A stretch of 7,498 bases of DNA from Methanospirillum hungatei (GTDB lineage: Archaea; Halobacteriota; Methanomicrobia; Methanomicrobiales; Methanospirillaceae): assembly GCA_003251955.1 (NCBI GenBank), contig QKDV01000045.1:1-7498 (forward strand). The letters run 5' to 3'. Positions 1-6,907 of this stretch are shown here, piece by piece; position 1 is the first letter of the stretch, and each line of letters begins with the position of its first letter. A program made the translations under genes and the position numbers. The notes under the pieces were generated by a model. The model saw only the letters and a list, made by a program, of their open reading frames with translations. It was not told the origin of the DNA and searched no databases.

Positions 1-1665
1 GGTTTGGAATCCCCAATAAATCTATCATCACTCAATGGAGCAGTAGCAGATAACTGCACCGTTGTTCTTCGTGCACCTGAACTTAATTTTCTGGTCGTTC
101 AGATCCCGGTCAACAATTCAACCTTCTACCAGAATGAGTTCCTAAAAATTCCAGGTATAAGTAGTATTGAGCAGGACCCTGTCCGAATCGCAGATTTTTA
201 TTCAACGACTCAAGCATCAGATCTGGAGTTATCTGACCAGTGGGTCTTCAACCGTACGGATATACCTCGTGCATGGAGTCTTCAAAAATCTGGTTCATCA
301 GTCCCGGTTACGATTGCTATCCTTGATACCGGTGTAGATCTTTCCAATTCAAAAATAATGCCATTCGTCAGTTCACATGGGTTTGACTGGGTGGAAAACA
401 GTTCAGCAATGTATGATACCGATGGACACGGCACGTTTCTTGCTGGTATCATCTGCGCTACTGCAGGGGAAAAGCAGAATTCAATCACTCATACAAACAT
501 CTCTCTCATTCCTGAAAGGGTCGGAACATATGAATCTGGTATCTTTGCCTCTCGTTCAGCTATGGCAATAAAGCATGCTGCAGATAATGGTGCTCGTATC
601 ATCCTGATGGGATATGGAGGATTGGGACAATCTCCGGCTGAAGAGGCTGCAATATCATATGCATCACAGAAAGGTTGTCTCCTCATAGCTCCAGCCGGTA
701 ACGATGCTTCAAACGAAGGTCATTACCCCTCTGATTACTATGACGTCATTTCTGTTGGTTCTACGGCAAAAACTGATGGCCTCTCCTACTTTTCAAATTA
801 CGGGATTTTTCTTGATCTTGTAGCCCCGGGTGAGGGTATCATCTCAACATGGCCAGGTAACAGGACAACGGTTGCAACCGGAACCAGTCCTGCTGCAGCG
901 CTGGTTGCAGGGACGGCTTCCCTGATTATTGATACTGACCCTGACCTGAGTAGTGAAGAGATCAGATCAATTTTTGAAACAACCTCTCATGATCTCGGAA
1001 GGACCGGACGCGATATCTATTATGGATATGGGCTTCTGGATGCCGGTGCAGCTGTTGCTGAAGCAGAGAAACTGCACTCAAATAACCGGAATACTCTTGA
1101 GCCTGTAAACCTGTCATCAGGACAAGAGCAGATTAAACGCATTGGTTCACTTGGAAAAGAGAGTGTAGAGATAAATCTAACTCATGGTTGGAACTTTGTA
1201 TCTGTTCCTTCCTTCCCTGCTTCAGGAAAAACTGGTGGTGACATTTTCCAGGGTATTAATACCGATGGACATACTATCTGGAAATTTAATGCAGTCAGTC
1301 AAGACTGGGTTGCTGTAGAAAAACAGACAAACTTCACCCCTCTTGAAGGTTTCCTTCTCTATTCTGATCGACATACCTCACTGCCGCTGGTTCTTGACAA
1401 CCGGAATGTGACACGTGAACTTAATATGAGTACTGGCTGGAACCTGGTGGGATCACCAAACTTGACACCCATAAGTGCAAAAGATGCCTTGATATCAGTC
1501 TCAAAGAATTGGGTATCACTCCTCGAGTACAACAGTACGATGCAATACTATGATCCTGCAATTATTCCCGGAGCTAATGGTTCTCACTCAGACTCGAGAA
1601 TGATCTCACCCTTCTCGGCTTATTGGGTGTATATGAATGCAGGTACTGTCTATCGTCCGGCCTGA
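1..1665 (+). CDS. Secreted S8 (subtilisin-like) serine protease, 5' end missing
   Basis: This is a peptidase S8 family endoprotease, expected to act outside the cell. The frame is open to the first base. The TTG at 4 is probably not the real start: no signal peptide is present and the sequence opens inside what looks like an inhibitor-I9 type prodomain (about residues 18-65, ending in a GISSIEQDP motif; numbering from the TTG). The catalytic triad is visible: Asp108 in AILDTGVD, His142 in DGHGT and Ser295 in GTSPAAALVAG, with oxyanion Asn233 in APAGND. The Ser motif departs from the usual GTSMAAPHVAG, and the usual SxG substrate-strand motif reads MGYGG (202-206). Residues 388-553 hold two related repeats of about 75-80 residues, each opening with GWN(F/L)V(S/G)xP and closing with an aromatic-rich strand (GFLLY, AYWVY). 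About 16 N-x-S/T sequons suit a glycosylated surface or secreted archaeal protein. No C-terminal anchor helix is seen. Confidence 0.9.
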   Translation, partial: GLESPINLSSLNGAVADNCTVVLRAPELNFLVVQIPVNNSTFYQNEFLKIPGISSIEQDPVRIADFYSTTQASDLELSDQWVFNRTDIPRAWSLQKSGSSVPVTIAILDTGVDLSNSKIMPFVSSHGFDWVENSSAMYDTDGHGTFLAGIICATAGEKQNSITHTNISLIPERVGTYESGIFASRSAMAIKHAADNGARIILMGYGGLGQSPAEEAAISYASQKGCLLIAPAGNDASNEGHYPSDYYDVISVGSTAKTDGLSYFSNYGIFLDLVAPGEGIISTWPGNRTTVATGTSPAAALVAGTASLIIDTDPDLSSEEIRSIFETTSHDLGRTGRDIYYGYGLLDAGAAVAEAEKLHSNNRNTLEPVNLSSGQEQIKRIGSLGKESVEINLTHGWNFVSVPSFPASGKTGGDIFQGINTDGHTIWKFNAVSQDWVAVEKQTNFTPLEGFLLYSDRHTSLPLVLDNRNVTRELNMSTGWNLVGSPNLTPISAKDALISVSKNWVSLLEYNSTMQYYDPAIIPGANGSHSDSRMISPFSAYWVYMNAGTVYRPA

Positions 1666-1710
1666 TAAAAACAGAAAAGCTATTAGCACAAGCAGGAGAA
1701 CAGAAGAACA

Positions 1711-1929
1711 ATGGTTGCCCTCGGGGAACGATTTCTGTATGGCTCAGAGATTGCAGGTTCTCTGGTGATAGGGCTCGTCTTTATCGGGACTGCAATGAGT
1801 GGCGATACTGCTGCTGATCTGAGATGGAAACTGATCATCGGAGCTGTGCTCTGCTTTAGTTTTTCACTTGTATTTCTTGTTATGTACATGAACTCAACAA
1901 AAGACGGACATAAGAAAAGAATATCGTAA
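1711..1929 (+). CDS. Small two-helix membrane protein of unknown function
   Basis: I do not recognise a family for this 72-residue protein. It has two hydrophobic segments, about residues 14-30 (GSLVIGLVFIGTAMSG) and 40-58 (KLIIGAVLCFSFSLVFLVM), joined by a short polar loop, and a basic C-terminal tail (KDGHKKRIS). That pattern fits a hairpin membrane protein with a cytoplasmic Lys/Arg-rich tail. An AGGAG Shine-Dalgarno sequence at 1694-1698 lies 12 nt before the ATG, which supports this start. It follows the protease stop by 45 nt on the same strand with no obvious promoter between, so co-transcription with the protease is likely. Its stop is 11 bp from the end of the convergent groEL gene. 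That it is a real gene is supported by the RBS, its hydrophobicity pattern and its snug fit between neighbours. Function is unknown. Confidence 0.65.
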   Translation: MVALGERFLYGSEIAGSLVIGLVFIGTAMSGDTAADLRWKLIIGAVLCFSFSLVFLVMYMNSTKDGHKKRIS

Positions 1930-1938
1930 ATAAAAAAG
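1928..1938 (-). terminator. U-tract terminator candidate after groEL
   Basis: Immediately after the groEL stop the minus strand reads a run of six T, then A, then three T (A-run at 1932-1937 on the plus strand). Archaeal RNA polymerase can terminate at U-tracts without a strong hairpin, and none is seen here. It is placed in the 11-bp gap between the convergent groEL and small membrane protein genes. Confidence 0.4.
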
Positions 1939-1940
1939 GA

Positions 1941-3835
<1,895 letters not shown>

Positions 3836-3887
3836 ACTGATTGATCTCCTTGTAATGAATACTACCTTTAGATGTTGATTATTACTT

Positions 3888-3897
3888 CTATATATAC
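3888..3897 (-). promoter_or_regulatory. TATA box of the groESL operon (predicted)
   Basis: The minus strand reads GTATATATAG here, a strong archaeal TATA-box match. Transcription would begin about 25 nt downstream, near 3866-3870, giving a leader of roughly 30-35 nt that carries the groES Shine-Dalgarno sequence at 3846-3851. It is the best TATA match in the divergent region. The start site has not been measured. Confidence 0.55.
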
Positions 3898-3918
3898 ATT
3901 AATCTCACTTCAGAGATC

Positions 3919-3937
3919 ATATCAATAAAATTGATAT
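3919..3937. repeat. Perfect inverted repeat, candidate operator
   Basis: ATATCAAT and ATTGATAT form perfect 8-bp arms around an AAA spacer. The repeat lies upstream of the groES TATA box (3888-3897) and about 40 bp before the start of the divergent regulator gene, covering an A/T-rich stretch (about 3924-3930) that could serve as that gene's own TATA element. A dimeric winged-HTH protein would be a natural ligand. Binding is inferred, not shown. Confidence 0.5.
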
Positions 3938-3956
3938 CATATCGATCAAAAACACA

Positions 3957-3964
3957 TTGATCAA
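3957..3964. repeat. TTGATCAA palindrome upstream of the regulator gene
   Basis: This perfect 8-bp palindrome ends 11 bp before the ATG at 3976 and joins two of the ATCAA/TTGAT half-sites that recur across the intergenic region (others begin at 3841, 3875, 3921, 3931 and 3945). An autoregulatory site near the transcription or translation start is one reading. Confidence 0.35.
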
Positions 3965-3975
3965 GAGTTTATTTC

Positions 3976-4443
3976 ATGCATCAGCGCTTAGTTCTTCAAC
4001 ATCTGCCAAAGCCGGATCGTAAAGATCTTAAAGGGGATGCCTACTGGCTTTGTGATACCCTTGGTCTTTCATCTGGTCGTGATATTGAGGATTTATCAAT
4101 ACGGATTGTGCTAAGTCTTCTGGAAGAATCTTCACGGAGAGAAGGAATAGCTTCTGAACAATTAGCAGAACTCCTGGGTATCACTACAGGACGAGTAAAT
4201 CATCATATACGCAATCTCTCAAGGTCCGGGGTGATCTACCGGAACCGTAGGCTCATTCATCTTCGTGGAAGAAGTATGCGTGAGTCTGTACAGGAATTGA
4301 GAAAGGATGCAGATAGGATTTTTGATGAATTAGAGAAGGTTGCCTCTGAGATCGATACAATGATGGGTCTGCCGGGAGTGGGCCGTGCCTGTGCTGAGTC
4401 TCATGCTCTGGTCCTTCAATCGTCACTTAAAAAGCAGATCTGA
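3976..4443 (+). CDS. Winged helix-turn-helix transcriptional regulator, divergent from groESL
   Basis: This is a likely DNA-binding regulator of 155 residues. The winged HTH spans about 40-97: helix DLSIRIVLSLLEE (39-51), then SEQLAELLGITTGRVNHHIRNLSRSGVI (60-87), with the recognition helix near 70-82, and a wing strand (YRNRRLIHLRGRS, 88-100). A charged amphipathic helix (101-130) could mediate dimerisation, and a short tail holds LPGVGRACAESH (132-143). The family is ArsR/MarR-like in outline, but I cannot name it. The start has only a weak AAGAG at 3963-3967. The divergent position, with inverted repeats between it and groES, suggests it controls itself and perhaps the chaperonin genes; that is inference. 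It is not HrcA, and no CIRCE element is present. Its last 28 bp overlap the 3' end of the convergent Mut7-C gene. Confidence 0.85.
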   Translation: MHQRLVLQHLPKPDRKDLKGDAYWLCDTLGLSSGRDIEDLSIRIVLSLLEESSRREGIASEQLAELLGITTGRVNHHIRNLSRSGVIYRNRRLIHLRGRSMRESVQELRKDADRIFDELEKVASEIDTMMGLPGVGRACAESHALVLQSSLKKQI

Positions 4444-4931
4444 TGTATCTGTTCTCTCATCTTCCTGGTATGTGAGCCCTCCCAGTATGCTTTTTTGCAA
4501 TGTCTGCACCAGGTTATCTTTTCGTCGTCAGATGATGAACCCGGGAAGATGTCCGGGTTTTCATTTAGGTATTTGGAGAGGGTAGTTGCAGAAACCGGGA
4601 CTAACTGGTTGTTACATACTGAGCAGCGTGTGAGTCTGAGATCCGGTTTAACTAGTCCGGTCCTGACTAGTTGCCGTATCTGATCATCAAGCCTCTCCCC
4701 AGATAAGTAGCGAACCAGGTTCTGATCGCGGCGTGAAAGTTCTGCATCTCTTGTCAGGAGAATTCTGTTCTCTTTCTCAGCATTCCTGAGCAGAGTTGTG
4801 TCTTCTTTCAGGTTTCCTAAAGGAAGATCATTTGCGTTCAGTGTATCGTATCCTAAAAGACGTAGAAATTTACAGAGCGATCCGGCCATCCGGTCACAAA
4901 TGAACCTTGGTTCAGAAGACCTGCTTGTCAT
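4416..4931 (-). CDS. Mut7-C RNase domain protein with zinc ribbon
   Basis: This is a Mut7-C (DUF82) family protein, a PIN-like predicted RNase named after the C-terminal domain of the nematode Mut-7 exonuclease. From the chosen ATG it is 171 residues long. The start FICDRMAGSLCKFLRLLGYDT (10-30) carries the conserved acidic Asp13, and ILLTRDAEL (57-65) holds the second acidic motif (Asp62). A zinc ribbon follows: CSVC (103-106) and CRHC (142-145), then the typical YWEGSH...M ending. An in-frame ATG at 4973 would add 14 residues, but the ATG at 4931 is preferred because it overlaps the stop of the upstream radical SAM gene by one base (TGATG), a coupled arrangement. The substrate is unknown; a role in RNA processing or decay is inferred from the family. 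The 3' end overlaps the regulator gene tail to tail. Confidence 0.9.
   Translation of the reverse strand: MTSRSSEPRFICDRMAGSLCKFLRLLGYDTLNANDLPLGNLKEDTTLLRNAEKENRILLTRDAELSRRDQNLVRYLSGERLDDQIRQLVRTGLVKPDLRLTRCSVCNNQLVPVSATTLSKYLNENPDIFPGSSSDDEKITWCRHCKKAYWEGSHTRKMREQIHQICFLSDD
4491..4496 (+). terminator. U-tract after the regulator gene
   Basis: A run of six T on the plus strand, about 50 nt past the regulator stop, flanked by TGC and GCA that could form a tiny stem. It is the first clear plus-strand T-run downstream of that gene and may end its transcript, inside the antisense of the Mut7-C gene. This is weak evidence on its own. Confidence 0.25.
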
Positions 4932-5962
4932 CACTTCATAATGATGGCGATCGGCTCGCCGCAATGGGCACAATGACTTCCATCGAGATTTTCAGTATTT
5001 ACAGAATATCCTGCCCGGTTTATCACGATTTTATTACACTCAGGACAATACGTATGTTCATACTTATGACCCCCTACATTTCCGAGATAGGGGTATAAGA
5101 TCCCTTTTGCTTTTGCATGTTCGTAGATCTTCTCCAGAGTTCTGACTGGCGTTGCTTGTCTGTCGGTCATGTGAAAGTCCGGGTGGAACCGGGTAAAATG
5201 CATCGGTGTGTCAGGTCCGAGGTTATTGATTACCCAGTCGATCAGACTTTCCATCTCTTCCATGCTGTCATTGAGTCCTGGAATTACCAGGGTTACTGTC
5301 TCGATATGAAGTCCAAGTTCTTTGGCTTTGATTGTTGTATCAAGAACCGGCTGCAGACGTGCCTTGCATATTTTCCGATAGAACTCATCAGAAAATGATT
5401 TGATGTCCACCCTCCATGCATCCAGATTCGGTGATAGTTCACTCAATGCTTCTTCAGTCATGTATCCGTTTGTCACATAGATCGTTTTCATCCCTTCACG
5501 CTGAGCGAGAATTCCCGTGTCGCTGGTATACTCATACCACAATGTTGGTTCATTATACGTCCATGAAATGGATGCGCAATCATGAGTTCGTGCTCTTCTG
5601 ACTGCTTCATCAGGAAGGATCATCTGAAGTGGCCTGTCGAAATATTCTGGTTGTGATATCTGCCAGTTCTGGCAATGGGTGCAGGAAAAATTACATCCAA
5701 TACTGCCAAGAGAGTACGAGAAGGTACCAGGTAGAAAATGATTGAGGGGTTTCTTCTCAATGGGATCGATTGCTTCTGCAGAGACACGGGCATATGTCCC
5801 GGCGATAAGTCTGCCTGACTTATTTATCCTTACTCTGCATCTTCCGGTTTTCAGATCTGGAATATGACACCGGTGATTGCAGAGTGAACATCTCACAGAA
5901 CTGTCGGGTTCTGTTGAATACTGCAGTGCATCTTTCTCATGGGTAAATCCGGTCATCTGCAT
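4931..5962 (-). CDS. amrS: AmmeMemoRadiSam-system radical SAM enzyme (AmrS-like)
   Basis: This is a 343-residue radical SAM protein of the AmrS type, related to pyruvate formate-lyase activating enzymes; the reaction of this group is not known to me. The [4Fe-4S] motif is CNFSCTHC (Cys90, Cys94, Cys97), followed by QNWQISQ as in the family. An N-terminal cysteine cluster CSLCNHRC...C (Cys25, 28, 32, 42) and the IDPIEKKPLNHFLPG motif (66-80) are AmrS hallmarks. The C-terminus has YLGNVGGHKYEHTYCPEC (292-309) and a second CxxC (331-334), likely a metal-binding ribbon. AGGTGA at 5969-5974 lies 6 nt before the first ATG; a second ATG at 5956 is the alternative. The gene is followed directly by the Mut7-C gene with a 1-nt overlap. 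The usual partners, the Memo and AMMECR1 proteins, are not in this window. Confidence 0.93.
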   Translation of the reverse strand: MQMTGFTHEKDALQYSTEPDSSVRCSLCNHRCHIPDLKTGRCRVRINKSGRLIAGTYARVSAEAIDPIEKKPLNHFLPGTFSYSLGSIGCNFSCTHCQNWQISQPEYFDRPLQMILPDEAVRRARTHDCASISWTYNEPTLWYEYTSDTGILAQREGMKTIYVTNGYMTEEALSELSPNLDAWRVDIKSFSDEFYRKICKARLQPVLDTTIKAKELGLHIETVTLVIPGLNDSMEEMESLIDWVINNLGPDTPMHFTRFHPDFHMTDRQATPVRTLEKIYEHAKAKGILYPYLGNVGGHKYEHTYCPECNKIVINRAGYSVNTENLDGSHCAHCGEPIAIIMK

Positions 5963-6035
5963 CTGTTTTCACCTGATTAGATCTGATACTGATGGTGCTG
6001 AAATGGTCTGTTGCCTGGCATGTGATCTGACGACA

Positions 6036-6045
6036 ACCTATATCC
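6036..6045 (+). promoter_or_regulatory. Possible TATA box for the UMP kinase gene
   Basis: ACCTATATCC in the 110-bp divergent region between the amrS and UMP kinase genes. Initiation about 25 nt downstream would fall near 6065, giving a leader of only a few bases before the ATG at 6073, consistent with the lack of a convincing Shine-Dalgarno sequence there. A second AT-rich stretch (6056-6064) could instead serve the minus-strand amrS gene. Confidence 0.35.
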
Positions 6046-6072
6046 CCCTTTTGATGAAATATATCGGGTTGA

Positions 6073-6780
6073 ATGTCCACCATTGTTCTGTCTCTGGGTG
6101 GATCGATCCTTATGCCTGGACTCGATTCACCTAATATAAAACCTTATATCCCTGTTCTTGAGAAAATTGCATCTATTCATCGTCTTTTTGTTGTGGTGGG
6201 CGGCGGTGGTGAGGCTCGACGCTATATTACTGTTGCACGATCCCTTGGTGTCGACGATGCATCTGCTGATGAACTGGGAATTCTCATTACTCGGCTGAAT
6301 GCCACTTTACTTATTCAGGCCCTGAAGGATTCTGCCTGGCCGAAGGTCGTAGAAAACCACACAGAAGCTCTTGCCGCGGCTGAATCAGGTAAGATTGTTG
6401 TTATGGGTGGTGTTACCCCGGGTCAGACCACTGATGCTGTTGCGGCAGTTCTGGCAGAACGTTCCCGTGCAAGTGTTTTTTTCAATCTCACTTCAGTAGA
6501 TGGTATTTATTCTGCTGACCCAAAATCCGATCCCTCAGCAGAGCGGTATGAGATGATAACCCCTTCACAACTTCTTGAGATTGTTATTCATCAGCAGGCA
6601 GCAGCAGGAATGAATACTGTGATGGATGTTGTTGCTGTTAAGATGGTTGAGCGATGTGGCATCCCCTTGATCGTGCTCGACGGGAGGGATCCTACAGCGC
6701 TTCTCAAGGCTGTTGAGACCGGAATCTGTAGGGGAACTGTAGTAAGCAGGGAGGGAGTGAGCCCGCTTCCACTCTCATAA
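6073..6780 (+). CDS. pyrH: UMP kinase, archaeal type
   Basis: This cytoplasmic amino-acid-kinase fold enzyme phosphorylates UMP to UDP with ATP, feeding UTP and CTP synthesis. At 235 residues it is the usual length for archaeal UMP kinases. Motifs seen are IVLSLGGSI (4-12, phosphate-binding start), VVVGGGGEARRYI (40-52, nucleotide-binding glycine loop), MGGVTPGQTTDAVAA (111-125, UMP site) and NLTSVDGIYSADPK (138-151, ATP site), with a GTVVS ending (221-225). Archaeal rather than bacterial type is suggested by the LGGSI start and the MGGVTPGQTTDA motif. No strong Shine-Dalgarno precedes the ATG (GGGTTGA only), and a TATA-like element about 30 nt upstream suggests a very short leader. It is divergent from amrS. 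The tRNA-Pro gene begins 42 bp after its stop. Confidence 0.95.
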   Translation: MSTIVLSLGGSILMPGLDSPNIKPYIPVLEKIASIHRLFVVVGGGGEARRYITVARSLGVDDASADELGILITRLNATLLIQALKDSAWPKVVENHTEALAAAESGKIVVMGGVTPGQTTDAVAAVLAERSRASVFFNLTSVDGIYSADPKSDPSAERYEMITPSQLLEIVIHQQAAAGMNTVMDVVAVKMVERCGIPLIVLDGRDPTALLKAVETGICRGTVVSREGVSPLPLS

Positions 6781-6785
6781 CGCAA

Positions 6786-6795
6786 CCTTTAAATG
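6786..6795 (+). promoter_or_regulatory. TATA-like box for the tRNA-Pro gene
   Basis: CCTTTAAATG lies just after the UMP kinase stop, with its centre about 33 bp before the tRNA 5' end. Transcription would start near 6815, leaving a leader of several bases for RNase P to remove. It may also drive the endonuclease III gene downstream. Confidence 0.45.
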
Positions 6796-6822
6796 AGTAG
6801 TGTGCTAACATTAGTAGCGCAC

Positions 6823-6897
6823 GGGGTAATAGGGTAGCCTGGTCCATCCTAGAGCGTTTGGGACGCTTTGACCGCAGTTCAAATCTGCGTTACCCCA
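6823..6897 (+). tRNA. tRNA-Pro (anticodon UGG)
   Basis: A complete 75-nt cloverleaf can be folded by eye. The acceptor stem GGGGTAA (6823-6829) pairs fully with TTACCCC (6890-6896), with discriminator A at 6897. The D arm starts GGGT and contains the GG pair of the D loop, with one T-T mismatch at the stem end. The anticodon stem GAGCG/CGCTT holds the loop TTTGGGA, giving anticodon TGG (6859-6861), which reads proline codons. The T arm is CGCAG-TTCAAAT-CTGCG. The variable loop is four bases. There is no intron, and CCA is not encoded, as is common in archaea. The endonuclease III ATG follows 10 nt after the discriminator base. Confidence 0.96.
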
Positions 6898-6907
6898 TTT
6901 CTGTTTT

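Noticed and set aside
282..686. Minus-strand open frames within the protease gene
   Set aside because: They are antisense to the catalytic domain, with no family motif and no plausible upstream signals.
1623..1817. Plus-strand 64-codon frame across the protease/small protein junction
   Set aside because: It overlaps the protease end and the better-supported 72-residue gene, and its translation has no coherent structure.
3836..3975. CIRCE element or HrcA-type control of groESL
   Set aside because: No TTAGCACTC-N9-GAGTGCTAA or close variant is present; the repeats seen are of a different ATCAA/TTGAT type.
4932..4973. Upstream ATG at 4973 for the Mut7-C gene
   Set aside because: It would overlap amrS by 43 nt and add residues without similarity to the family; the ATG at 4931 gives the conserved domain start and a coupled 1-nt overlap.
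5975..5988. Palindrome around AGATCT in the amrS-UMP kinase gap
   Set aside because: It is a short, imperfect palindrome with no second copy in the region; not enough to call an operator.
5877..6134. Plus-strand 85-codon frame running from amrS into the UMP kinase gene
   Set aside because: It is antisense to the amrS 5' end and out of frame with the UMP kinase start; no RBS or motif supports it.
6802..6822. Possible hairpin just before the tRNA (GTGC pairing with GCAC)
   Set aside because: The arms are only 4 bp with a long loop, or need a two-base bulge to extend, and no T-run follows; more likely part of the tRNA leader than a terminator for the UMP kinase gene.
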